Positions 1 through 7,066 of a stretch of DNA of 18,708 nucleotides are shown here, piece by piece. Source of the stretch: an uncultured Bacilli bacterium (GTDB lineage: Bacteria; Bacillota_I; Bacilli_A; RF39; UBA660). The translations under genes and the position numbers were made by a program. The notes beneath the pieces were generated by a model, which saw only the letters and a program-made list of their open reading frames with translations, did no database searches and was not told where the DNA came from. Within the stretch, counting starts at the first letter, position 1. The number at the start of each line of letters is the position of its first letter. The stretch is taken from the NCBI GenBank assembly GCA_934101345.1, contig CAKOQV010000018.1:1-18708 (forward strand), written 5' to 3'.

Positions 1-2
1 CC

Positions 3-65
3 ATAACTTTAGTTAAAAAAGGAGAGAACACCTATAGGTTATTACCTGCAGACATTATATACTAA
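3..65 (+). CDS. possible C-terminal end of a truncated gene, unidentified
   Basis: From base 3 to a TAA at 63-65 one frame is open and reads ITLVKKGENTYRLLPADIIY, which looks like an ordinary protein C-terminus. The other two + frames hit stops within about 15 bases. It is cut by the window edge, and 20 residues are too few to identify a family. The roughly 150 bases between its stop and the sigK promoter hold no further gene and no clear terminator. Confidence 0.3.
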   Translation: MTLVKKGENTYRLLPADIIY

Positions 66-218
66 TTTATGTACCATAGTCAACCATAATACAACAATTT
101 TTTTAGTTTCTTTATAAGGGCTTTATTTATAAGTAATTATACTAATTCTGGCTATAATACAAATGTTTAATAATAAAAATTATTATTGATGATATTCTCG
201 TTAGTACTTAGGCTAAAG

Positions 219-227
219 TGGTATAAT
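219..227 (+). promoter_or_regulatory. probable extended -10 promoter of sigK
   Basis: TGG followed by a perfect TATAAT (222-227) lies 35 bases before the sigK start, giving a leader of about 25-30 bases that contains the ribosome binding site. No convincing -35 is present. In B. subtilis sigK is transcribed by SigE and SigK; I could not find a clean SigE-type -35/-10 pair at a usable distance, so the controlling sigma factor remains open. Confidence 0.4.
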
Positions 228-262
228 ATAATAAAAAGCATAAACTTTATTAGGAGGTTTTT

Positions 263-973
263 ATGCTTTATAGTTTATTTAATTTTATTGTTAATAATCT
301 TACTTTTTTTACTGGAGCATATTCTAATAATGTCTTTCCTGATCCTTTATCAAAAGAAGAGGAAGAGAAGTATATTGAAAAAATGATGAAAGGTGATAAA
401 GAGGCTAGAGCTAAATTAATAGAACATAATCTTAGACTAGTAGCACATATAGTTAAGAAGTTTGAATCTAGTACTAATGATGTAGATGACTTAATTGGTA
501 TTGGTACTGTTGGCTTGATTAAAGGTATTGATAGTTTCTCTCCAGATAAGAATATTAAACTGGCTACATACATAGCAAAATGTTCGGAAAATGAAATTCT
601 TATGCATTTCAGATCTGATAAGAAGAATTCAAAGAATGTTAGCATTTATGATGGAATAAGTTATGATAAAGAAGGAAATGAGATTACTATTTTAGATGTA
701 CTTAAAACAGAAAATCCTGACTATGCAGAAGAAATATATAAGAATGATAATATTAAATTACTTAGAAAATATCTTAATGTTTTAACTAAAAGAGAAAGAG
801 AAGTTTTAACTAAAAGGTATGGACTAGATAATACTGATGAGATTACTCAAAAAGAAATTGCTAAGGAACTAGGTATTTCTAGGAGTTATGTATCAAGGAT
901 AGAAAAAAGGGCTATTACTAAAATACTTAGAGAATTTATTAGAAATGATAATAGTACAAAAGAAAATTCTTAA
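263..973 (+). CDS. sigK: RNA polymerase sporulation sigma factor SigK (pro-sigma-K)
   Basis: A 236-aa sigma-70 family protein of the sporulation group, closest by recall to sigma-K, which directs late mother-cell transcription. Residues 1-19 form a hydrophobic pro-sequence. The junction AYSNNVFPDPLS (19-30) aligns with the B. subtilis pro-sigma-K cleavage region, so it is probably activated by membrane proteolysis. Region 2 follows (EHNLRLVAHIVKKF 54-67, DDLIGIGTVGLIKGI 75-89, ATYIAKCSENEILMHFR 101-117), then the SigK/SigE-like stretch DKEGNEITILDVL (135-147), and a region 4 helix-turn-helix (TQKEIAKELGISRSYVSRI, 195-213). The start is set by TAGGAGG at 251-257. The gene is uninterrupted, unlike the skin-split gene of B. 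subtilis. SigE is the alternative, but the short pro-sequence favours SigK. Confidence 0.9.
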   Translation: MLYSLFNFIVNNLTFFTGAYSNNVFPDPLSKEEEEKYIEKMMKGDKEARAKLIEHNLRLVAHIVKKFESSTNDVDDLIGIGTVGLIKGIDSFSPDKNIKLATYIAKCSENEILMHFRSDKKNSKNVSIYDGISYDKEGNEITILDVLKTENPDYAEEIYKNDNIKLLRKYLNVLTKREREVLTKRYGLDNTDEITQKEIAKELGISRSYVSRIEKRAITKILREFIRNDNSTKENS

Positions 974-980
974 TAATTAC

Positions 981-1009
981 TTGACTAAATGGTATTTTTA
1001 TGGTAAAGT
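981..1009 (+). promoter_or_regulatory. sigma-A type promoter for the 58-aa gene
   Basis: TTGACT (981-986), a 17-base spacer and TAAAGT (1004-1009) form a good vegetative-type promoter. It starts 8 bases after the sigK stop and ends 29 bases before the next ATG. The small gene can therefore be transcribed independently of sigK. No terminator separates it from sigK, so read-through is also possible. Confidence 0.5.
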
Positions 1010-1038
1010 TAATAACGAACTGATGAGGAGGTAATTCT

Positions 1039-1215
1039 ATGGAAAATATATCAACTAAAAAGACTAAAACTGTAAATAATAAACCTAACTGTCTTAAAAG
1101 AACTAAAGATGTTCAGAGAGTAAATATGACTAAGGTTACTTTAAAAGATGGTAGTAAAGTTAAGACTAGTGTTAGAGAAGCTAGAACTATGAAAAAGAAT
1201 AATGAATTAGCATAA
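1039..1215 (+). CDS. small basic protein of unknown function (58 aa)
   Basis: ATG at 1039 follows a strong GAGGAGGT (1025-1032). The frame runs 58 codons to TAA at 1213-1215. The product starts MENISTKKTKTVNNKP and ends REARTMKKNNELA. It is rich in Lys, Thr, Asn and Arg, has one Cys, and has neither signal peptide nor membrane segment, so it is probably cytosolic and may bind nucleic acid (inference from charge only). It has its own promoter and a terminator immediately downstream, so it is a complete transcription unit. I do not recognise the family. Position after sigK suggests, but does not show, a sporulation link. Confidence 0.7.
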   Translation: MENISTKKTKTVNNKPNCLKRTKDVQRVNMTKVTLKDGSKVKTSVREARTMKKNNELA

Positions 1216-1218
1216 TTA

Positions 1219-1242
1219 AGATAGAATCTTCTATCTTTTTTT
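1219..1242 (+). terminator. rho-independent terminator of the 58-aa gene
   Basis: AGATAGAA (1219-1226) pairs with TTCTATCT (1229-1236) and is followed by a T run (1237-1242), 4 bases after the stop codon. The T-rich side also encodes the last codons of the convergent 39-aa gene on the - strand. Confidence 0.8.
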
Positions 1243-1350
1243 GTTTGTTTTTTCTTTTTTAGCTAGTTCTAATATTTTACTATAATATTCCTTACCTAGC
1301 ATATATTCTTCTTCGATTATTTCCTGATTTATATTTTTATTTTCGGGCAT
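1231..1350 (-). CDS. small charged protein of unknown function (39 aa)
   Basis: ATG (1350-1348) follows AAAGGAGT at 1365-1358 with 7-base spacing, a strong ribosome binding site. The frame runs 39 codons to TAG at 1233-1231. The product begins MPENKNINQEIIEEEYML and ends LELAKKEKTNKKR, with an acidic helix-like first half and a very basic tail, and no membrane segment. I do not recognise it. It ends inside the terminator of the convergent 58-aa gene. Its ribosome binding site lies in the 3' arm of the hairpin that should end the rpe operon, so it may be made only from read-through transcripts or when that hairpin is open (inference). Confidence 0.6.
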   Translation of the reverse strand: MPENKNINQEIIEEEYMLGKEYYSKILELAKKEKTNKKR

Positions 1351-1355
1351 ATTAA

Positions 1356-1391
1356 AAACTCCTTTCTTTATTATTATTAAGAATGGAGTTT
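1356..1391. terminator. bidirectional terminator hairpin after rpe
   Basis: AAACTCCTTTCTT (1356-1368) pairs with AAGAATGGAGTTT (1379-1391) with one T-T mismatch and a 10-base loop. On the - strand it starts 4 bases after the rpe stop and runs into TTTTT. On the + strand it is followed by GTTTTT. On the - strand its 3' arm contains the ribosome binding site of the 39-aa gene. Confidence 0.6.
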
Positions 1392-1395
1392 GTTT

Positions 1396-2022
1396 TTATA
1401 CTAATAAACTATTTATTTGAGATACTGGATCAGTACTTTTGGTTATGTAAGATCCTACTACGGCGATATTGGCATCTTTAACTAGATTTATGGTATTGTT
1501 ATTGATGCCGCCATCTACTTCAAGAAGGATATCTCTTGTACCTATTAGTTCTTTTATTTCTTTTAATCTTTTGGTACTTGACTCTAGGAATGGTTGACCT
1601 CCAATTCCTGGTTCTACAGTCATTACTAGAATTAAATCTATATCATCTAGATATGGTACTAATTTATTTATATCTGTATTGGGCTTTATTGATAATCCTC
1701 TTTTGAATCCTAATGATTTTATTTTAGATAATATTTCTTTTATGTCTTTGTCTATTTCGAGATGTATTGTTATATTTTCAATATTATTTAAATATTTTAT
1801 ATTATCTATATACTCTTCAGGGCTATCCATCATTAAATGAATATCTAATTTTTTTGTTGATATACCAGATAGTTCTTGTAATTCTGGATATGGTAATGTT
1901 CTTTGAGGGACAAATTGTCCATCCATTACATCCATGTGAATATATGAAATATTAGTATTATTTAGTGTTTTTATCATTTCTTTTTTGTCTTCCGAATTTA
2001 GTATTGATACTGATATTTTCAT
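1396..2022 (-). CDS. rpe: ribulose-phosphate 3-epimerase
   Basis: Interconverts ribulose 5-phosphate and xylulose 5-phosphate in the pentose phosphate pathway, as a cytosolic TIM barrel. The 208-aa product, slightly shorter than the usual 215-220, has the family signatures IHMDVMDGQFVP (28-39), LDIHLM (59-64), TVEPGIGGQPF (135-145) and EVDGGI (168-173). The metal-binding and catalytic set H29, D31, H62 and D170 is present. The frame is open 22 codons further upstream, but the start at 2022 is chosen because GGAGG (2035-2031) lies 8 bases before it, inside the last codons of rsgA. The ATG comes one base after the rsgA TAA. It is the last gene of the rlmN-prpC-prkC-rsgA-rpe run. Confidence 0.9.
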   Translation of the reverse strand: MKISVSILNSEDKKEMIKTLNNTNISYIHMDVMDGQFVPQRTLPYPELQELSGISTKKLDIHLMMDSPEEYIDNIKYLNNIENITIHLEIDKDIKEILSKIKSLGFKRGLSIKPNTDINKLVPYLDDIDLILVMTVEPGIGGQPFLESSTKRLKEIKELIGTRDILLEVDGGINNNTINLVKDANIAVVGSYITKSTDPVSQINSLLV

Positions 2023-2023
2023 A

Positions 2024-2857
2024 TTATTTTCCTCCGATGAAAGATTTATAGTTATTATATCTTGAAGGAAGTATATTACCTTTTTCAAGTGTTTCCTTTA
2101 TATAGCAACCATCTTCTTTAATATGCATACAATCTCTATATTTACAATAGTGTAGGCCATCAAACATTTCTTTCATATTATCTCTTATATCTAACTTAGT
2201 CATTCCTCTAAAGTCTACTGAAGAGAAACCTGGAGTATCGGCGATTAATGCACCATCTACTTCATATAATGTTACACATCTTGTAGTATGTTTTCCTCTT
2301 CCTAGGGCTTTTGATATTTCATTTGTTTCGAGTGATAAGTTTTTATCTAATCTATTTAGAAGAGATGATTTTCCTGCACCTGACTGTCCTGCGAGTACTA
2401 CTTTTTTATTTTTTATTATTTTTTTTATTTCTTTAATATTATTATTATCAGTTACTATATAACCAATTCTTTGATAGTAAGAGGTTATTTTATCTATTTC
2501 ATTTCTTTCTTCTTCGGTTAATAAATCTAGTTTGGTTAGACATATTACTGGTTCAATATTATTAAATGATATTATAGTTAATAATTTATCTAATAAATTA
2601 CTATCAAAGTTTGGTTCTTTTACTGATACTGCAATTAAAGCGATATCTATATTGGCAATGGGAGGTCTAATAAGAGAATTCTTTCTTGGTAATATTTCTA
2701 GTAGGTAATTATTTATATCGTCTATTATTACTGAGTCTCCTACTAGAGGAGTTATTTTATCATTTCTGAACTTTCCTCTTGGTTTACAAACATATACTCC
2801 ATTTGATGTTCTTACTGTGTAATCATTACTTTGATTTTTAATTATTATTCCTTCCAT
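2024..2857 (-). CDS. rsgA: ribosome small subunit-dependent GTPase A
   Basis: Late 30S-subunit assembly GTPase (YloQ in B. subtilis). The 277-aa protein has an N-terminal OB-fold and then a circularly permuted GTPase domain, seen from the order G4 TKLD (108-111), G1 GQSGAGKSS (157-165), G3 DTPGFSSVD (207-215). The switch region GRGKHTTRCV (187-196) carries the His found in this family. The C-terminal zinc knuckle ligands are C238, C243, H245 and C251. An AAGGAGC ribosome binding site precedes the ATG, and only 12 bases separate it from prkC. Neighbouring prkC is known in B. subtilis to phosphorylate this GTPase, so co-expression makes sense. Confidence 0.93.
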   Translation of the reverse strand: MEGIIIKNQSNDYTVRTSNGVYVCKPRGKFRNDKITPLVGDSVIIDDINNYLLEILPRKNSLIRPPIANIDIALIAVSVKEPNFDSNLLDKLLTIISFNNIEPVICLTKLDLLTEEERNEIDKITSYYQRIGYIVTDNNNIKEIKKIIKNKKVVLAGQSGAGKSSLLNRLDKNLSLETNEISKALGRGKHTTRCVTLYEVDGALIADTPGFSSVDFRGMTKLDIRDNMKEMFDGLHYCKYRDCMHIKEDGCYIKETLEKGNILPSRYNNYKSFIGGK

Positions 2858-2869
2858 TTATGCTCCTTA

Positions 2870-4645
2870 TTAATTTGTCTTTTCATCACTTGGTAGTAGT
2901 GGATCTGTTGGATTTTTATCCTTGTCTTTATCATCTTTTTTTTCTGGTTTCTTTGATAGTGTTATTTTTAATGTGTATCCTTCGTATATTGGATCTCCTA
3001 CTGCTCTATTTTGTGATAAAACAATGTCTTCTTCTACTTCGTCTGTTTCTTTGTATGATTTATCTAGTGTTAGATTGTATTCTTTAACAAAGTCTTCTAC
3101 TTGTGATAGTGTCCATTTTTCTGCGACCATATCTGGATAAACATCTACTTCTGGTATATATAATACGACACTATCATTAGCATATAATTTTGTCTCTTCA
3201 TCTTTATTGAAGGCTGGTTCTTGACTTATTATGTTGTCTTTCTTATCTTTATATTCTGAAGCGTTTTCTACTGATTTGGTTTTCATTTCTACTTTGATGC
3301 CTTTAGCCTCTAATTTACCTTTTATTTCATAATAGTTTTGACCGGTATAGTCCTCAAGGACTACATATTCTTTACCTGATGATTCAACAATTGTTATTGT
3401 ACTCTTCTTTGTTCTAGTAGAACCGGCTTTGGGTTCTGTTCTTATTACTTTTCCTTCTTCAACAGTAGTGCTTTCTTCACTCTTTGTTGTATATTCTAAT
3501 CCTTTTTCTTTTATTTTTTTGATAGCTTCTTCAGTGGTTAATCCTACTACATTTGGCACTTTTACTTCCTTTACATCTTTACTTGTTATTAGTAAGTATA
3601 CACCTGCGAGTACGATTAATGTTCCTAAAAGAACTACTGCTAGAATGATTGGTAATTTGTTTTTTTCATTTTTTTCTTTTAATACTGAATCGTCATCAGC
3701 ATCTTCTTCTTTAACTGTTGGTTTATCTATCACTTGTTTTATTTCTTTTGTAACTTGTGGTATAACCTTTGTCTCTTCAAGATCGTTTTCTGGATATTCA
3801 TATACTAATCTCTTTTCATTATCTCTTTGAAGAGCTGTCTGTAAGTCTTTATACATATCTCTAACATTATCATATCTGTTCTTTGGATTTTTAGCAGTCG
3901 CTTTTAATACGATATTTTCAACAGATTGTGGTATTGTTGGATTTTGTTTTCTAATACTTGGTATTTTTTCTTTCATATGTTTTAAGGCTATTTCAACAGC
4001 AGTATCTCCTTTGAATGGTACTGAACCTGTTAATAGTTCGTACATTAATATTCCTAGAGAATAAATATCACTTTTTACTGTAGAACCTTTTCCATTAGCT
4101 TGCTCTGGGGGAAGATAATGAACTGAGCCCATTACTGAATTTGTTTGGGTTAACTGAGTTGAATTTAGAGCCATAGCTATACCAAAGTCAGTTATTTTTA
4201 CTAGTCCATTGTCCTCAATCATTATATTTTGTGGTTTAATATCTCTATGAATTATGTAGGCTTCATGAGCATGGGCTAAACCATCTGTTAACTGTGTCAT
4301 TATATCTATTACTTCATTTAAAGTAAGTGCTCCTCTTTTTTGAAGTAATTGTTTTAATGTTTTTCCTTCAATATATTCCATTACGATGTAATAATTTCCA
4401 TCTTCTTCACCGACATCGTATACTTCAACAATATTTGGATGTGATAAATTTGATACTGATAGAGCTTCTCTTTTGAAACGACGAATAAATTTTTCATCAT
4501 TTGAAAGATCTCCACGTAATACTTTTATTGCAACTTTTCTATCTAGAATTGTATCATTTGCTAAATAGACATTAGCCATACCACCTTCGCCAATTGTTTT
4601 AATAATTTCATATCTATCATTAATCTTTTGACCTTTTGATAGCAT
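2870..4645 (-). CDS. prkC: membrane Ser/Thr protein kinase with PASTA domains
   Basis: A 591-aa Hanks-type kinase that senses muropeptides or lipid II outside the cell and phosphorylates cytosolic targets, including during spore germination in Bacilli. The kinase domain (about 10-275) has the glycine loop GEGGMANVYLA (19-29), K41, E60, HRDIKPQN (133-140) and DFGIA (153-157). An acidic and basic juxtamembrane stretch follows, then one membrane helix (331-353) and three extracellular PASTA repeats (about 359-421, 427-499, 500-570). The tail after residue 570 is Lys/Asp-rich. The ATG overlaps the prpC stop by one base (TAATG), so the pair is probably translationally coupled. Nothing is missing from the catalytic set. 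Confidence 0.95.
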   Translation of the reverse strand: MLSKGQKINDRYEIIKTIGEGGMANVYLANDTILDRKVAIKVLRGDLSNDEKFIRRFKREALSVSNLSHPNIVEVYDVGEEDGNYYIVMEYIEGKTLKQLLQKRGALTLNEVIDIMTQLTDGLAHAHEAYIIHRDIKPQNIMIEDNGLVKITDFGIAMALNSTQLTQTNSVMGSVHYLPPEQANGKGSTVKSDIYSLGILMYELLTGSVPFKGDTAVEIALKHMKEKIPSIRKQNPTIPQSVENIVLKATAKNPKNRYDNVRDMYKDLQTALQRDNEKRLVYEYPENDLEETKVIPQVTKEIKQVIDKPTVKEEDADDDSVLKEKNEKNKLPIILAVVLLGTLIVLAGVYLLITSKDVKEVKVPNVVGLTTEEAIKKIKEKGLEYTTKSEESTTVEEGKVIRTEPKAGSTRTKKSTITIVESSGKEYVVLEDYTGQNYYEIKGKLEAKGIKVEMKTKSVENASEYKDKKDNIISQEPAFNKDEETKLYANDSVVLYIPEVDVYPDMVAEKWTLSQVEDFVKEYNLTLDKSYKETDEVEEDIVLSQNRAVGDPIYEGYTLKITLSKKPEKKDDKDKDKNPTDPLLPSDEKTN

Positions 4646-5385
4646 TATAAATCACCACTTTCCTTTTTTAGATAAGCAATTGATATATTATCTGTACCAC
4701 CACGCATATTACTCTTTTTAATTAATTTTTCTACTTGTTCTTCTATTGAACTTTTATTATTTAATACTTTTTCTATTTGATCATCTGCAACCATATTTGT
4801 TAGGCCATCACTACATAGGAATAGTCCTGATACGTTAGTGTCTACATCAAAAATATCTATTTCGATTGGATCATTTGCTCCAAGGGCTCTAGTTAATAGG
4901 TTTTTTCTTGGATGAAATTTAGCTTGTTCTGGAGTTAACTCTCCTGTTGATACAAGTAAATTTACCAGGGTATGATCCTTTGTTATTTTATGTAATAATC
5001 CATTTTTCATTACATATCCTGATGAATCACCAATATTTCCATATAGTATGTAATCATTTGTTTTGATAGCTATTACTAGGGTTGTCCCCATGCCTTTGCT
5101 CTCGGGATGATTTTTTGTATAAGAAAATATTTTTTCATTTATTTCTTTTACTATTCTTCTTAAGTAGTCGATAGCATCTTCTTTTTTTCCGAGCGTTTCT
5201 AGTTCTTCAAAACTATCTCTAACATGTTCTATTGCTATATTAGAGGCTACTTCTCCTGCTTTATGTCCACCCATTCCGTCCGCTACGGCAAGAATGAATT
5301 CATTATTATTATTATTTAATATTATTACATTATCTTCATTATGTGTTCTTACTTTTCCTGCATCTGTCATATAAAATGTCTGCAT
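4645..5385 (-). CDS. prpC: PP2C-type Ser/Thr phosphatase, partner of PrkC
   Basis: Metal-dependent cytosolic phosphatase (PrpC/Stp) that reverses PrkC phosphorylation. The 246-aa single-domain protein has THNEDN (14-19), VADGMGGHKAGEV (34-46) with the metal ligand D36, GMGTTL, GNIGDS, LCSDGLTNM and a C-terminal GGTDNISIAYL containing the last metal-binding Asp. A GAGGAG ribosome binding site overlaps the end of rlmN, whose stop is 4 bases upstream of the ATG. It overlaps prkC by one base. Length and motif order are typical. Confidence 0.95.
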   Translation of the reverse strand: MQTFYMTDAGKVRTHNEDNVIILNNNNNEFILAVADGMGGHKAGEVASNIAIEHVRDSFEELETLGKKEDAIDYLRRIVKEINEKIFSYTKNHPESKGMGTTLVIAIKTNDYILYGNIGDSSGYVMKNGLLHKITKDHTLVNLLVSTGELTPEQAKFHPRKNLLTRALGANDPIEIDIFDVDTNVSGLFLCSDGLTNMVADDQIEKVLNNKSSIEEQVEKLIKKSNMRGGTDNISIAYLKKESGDL

Positions 5386-5389
5386 AACT

Positions 5390-6421
5390 TCACTCCTCTT
5401 TTGCTTTGGCTCTTAGCTGTCCACAGGCAGCATCTACATTTCCGCCAAATTCTTTTCTTATTGTTACATTTATATTATTTGATTTAAGTATATCATAAAA
5501 CTGTAAAATTTTCCACTTTTTTGTTCTTTTGAAGCCAATATTTTCTGTTTCATTATATGGTATTAAATTTACGTAGCAGTTTATTCCTTTAAGAAGTGAG
5601 ACTAATTCTTTTGCTTCTTTTTCACTATCGTTTATATCCTCTAACATAATATATTCAAAAGTTACTCTTCTATTAGTAAGTTTTATATATTCTTTTATGG
5701 TATCCATTAATTCTTTTATTGGATAGGCTTTGTTTATTTTCATTATCTTATTTCTTAGTTCATCATTTGGAGCATGCAAGCTTATGGCTAGATTTACTTG
5801 GCCTTCTTCTTTCATAAATTTCTTGATTCCTGGTACTACTCCACATGTAGATATAGTTATATGTCTTGAACCAATATCTATTCCTTTACCACAGTTAATT
5901 ATTTTAACAAAACGCATAACATTATCATAATTATCAAATGGTTCACCAATACCCATAACTACTACATGAGATATTCTAGTCTTAATGTCTTCTTCAATAA
6001 GGAGAATCTGCTCTACTATTTCATAGGCTAGTAAATTTCTTACTTTCTTTAGTCTGCCACTTTCACAAAAAGCGCATGACATGTTGCAGCCTACTTGTGA
6101 TGATACACAAATACTTATTCCATAGTCATGAAACATTAGTACTGACTCTATTCTATTCTTATCTTCTAGTTCAAATAAATATTTTTTTACTTCTTTACTT
6201 TCTTGTTTTATTAATAGTTTTATCTTGTAGAAAGAGAAATCTTGTTTTAGTTTTTCTCTTAACTCTTTACTAATATTAGTCATTTCACCAAATGAAGTAT
6301 ATCTTTTTTTATATAATCCTTCATATACTTGGGCCGCTCTAAAGGGCTTTTCATTTATACTTATAAAATAATCTTCTAATTCTTTTAATGTTACATCATA
6401 TATATTTCTCATTTTTTTCAC
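5390..6421 (-). CDS. rlmN: 23S rRNA (adenine-2503-C2)-methyltransferase, radical SAM
   Basis: RlmN methylates A2503 of 23S rRNA and A37 of some tRNAs. Numbering from the GTG at 6421, the radical-SAM cluster is C112, C116 and C119 in GCNMSCAFCESG. C105 and the C-terminal C333 (in DAACGQLRAK) match the two cysteines of the methyl-transfer mechanism. After the cluster the sequence is ESGRLKKVRNL rather than the common ATG...G..RNLT, so this is a divergent branch. Cfr, which methylates C8, is a less likely alternative given genomic context and the DAACGQL ending. The start is uncertain: GTG at 6421 or ATG at 6412; neither has a strong ribosome binding site, and the promoter at 6449-6440 leaves a leader of only 12-20 bases. 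Confidence 0.9.
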   Translation of the reverse strand: MKKMRNIYDVTLKELEDYFISINEKPFRAAQVYEGLYKKRYTSFGEMTNISKELREKLKQDFSFYKIKLLIKQESKEVKKYLFELEDKNRIESVLMFHDYGISICVSSQVGCNMSCAFCESGRLKKVRNLLAYEIVEQILLIEEDIKTRISHVVVMGIGEPFDNYDNVMRFVKIINCGKGIDIGSRHITISTCGVVPGIKKFMKEEGQVNLAISLHAPNDELRNKIMKINKAYPIKELMDTIKEYIKLTNRRVTFEYIMLEDINDSEKEAKELVSLLKGINCYVNLIPYNETENIGFKRTKKWKILQFYDILKSNNINVTIRKEFGGNVDAACGQLRAKAKEE

Positions 6422-6439
6422 TTCTAACTTTCCATTATT

Positions 6440-6449
6440 ATTATAGCAA
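6440..6449 (-). promoter_or_regulatory. extended -10 promoter of the rlmN operon
   Basis: Read on the - strand, TTGCTATAAT (6449-6440) contains TGC plus a perfect TATAAT, a strong extended -10. The base expected at the -35 is poor (TTTTAA at 17-base spacing). The transcript would start near 6433, about 12 bases before the GTG of rlmN. It lies between the end of the DUF6512-like gene and rlmN, so the five genes rlmN to rpe can be transcribed separately from the metal operon. Confidence 0.5.
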
Positions 6450-6462
6450 AAAAAATATGTTA

Positions 6463-7020
6463 TTAAAACACATTTTTATTATTTTTTTCTTTATGTTCAT
6501 GATGGGAATGTCCTTTTATACCATACTTATTGGTTATTGGATCTTTGAATAGAAAATTTTTTATTGGTAATAGTGTTAATACCATGTAAAACCCAAATAT
6601 TATGAATAATACTATTACTGATATATATGTTAGATAAAATGGTAGTGATGTTATATTTATTATGTATTTAAATGTTAATGAACTAGATATGATGGCTAAA
6701 TAAAAGATTATGATATCTATCCATAATACTGATTTTTTAGTAAATATTTGATATGTATAAAATAATAGTGGTATTAATAATATTATTACTAATAAACTGG
6801 CTGTTTTGGCTATGAAATAATTTTGATTTAATCCATATACTGCTCCATCATATAGTGTCCATATAAAGGTTGGTGTTAGGGCTATTTTAATATGTTCCCA
6901 AGTACTTTCATTAACTGCTGCAAAAAGGGATACTACTTTATTATGTCCTGACCATTCATACATAAAATGTAGTAGTGTTCCAATTATTGATATAAATATT
7001 ATTCCAATTACTATATCCAT
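6463..7020 (-). CDS. membrane protein with His-rich C-terminus (DUF6512-like)
   Basis: A 185-aa integral membrane protein with about five hydrophobic segments and no separate signal peptide. The N-terminal signature HFMYEWSGHNKVV...VNESTWEHIK matches, by recall, the family called DUF6512, whose function is unknown. The C-terminal cytosolic-looking tail is KGHSHHEHKEKNN with H171, H173, H174 and H176, a plausible metal-binding segment. It follows the zinc ATPase by 46 bases with no terminator between, and has its own AGGAGG site just before the ATG, so it is probably part of the metal-responsive operon. A role in metal handling is inference from the tail and position; the tail could be lineage-specific. 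Confidence 0.75.
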   Translation of the reverse strand: MDIVIGIIFISIIGTLLHFMYEWSGHNKVVSLFAAVNESTWEHIKIALTPTFIWTLYDGAVYGLNQNYFIAKTASLLVIILLIPLLFYTYQIFTKKSVLWIDIIIFYLAIISSSLTFKYIINITSLPFYLTYISVIVLFIIFGFYMVLTLLPIKNFLFKDPITNKYGIKGHSHHEHKEKNNKNVF

Positions 7021-7066
7021 TTACTCCTCCTATTTATAAGATAATTATATATTATTTTTTTATTTA

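Noticed and set aside
110..134. Direct repeat TTTATAAG upstream of sigK as a regulator site
   Set aside because: Short, AT-rich and expected by chance at this base composition; no known box matched.
169..187. AATAATAA/TTATTATT hairpin before sigK as a terminator
   Set aside because: It is made only of A-T pairs with a 3-base loop and is not followed by a T tract.
186..386. 66-codon + strand frame overlapping the start of sigK
   Set aside because: Hydrophobic out-of-frame reading without a ribosome binding site, overlapping the well-supported sigK frame and including its promoter.
3429..3830. 133-codon + strand frame opposite prkC, and similar long antisense frames opposite zntA and pcrA
   Set aside because: Ser/Phe/Leu-rich mirror frames of AT-rich coding sequence with no ribosome binding sites; they lie opposite confident conserved genes.
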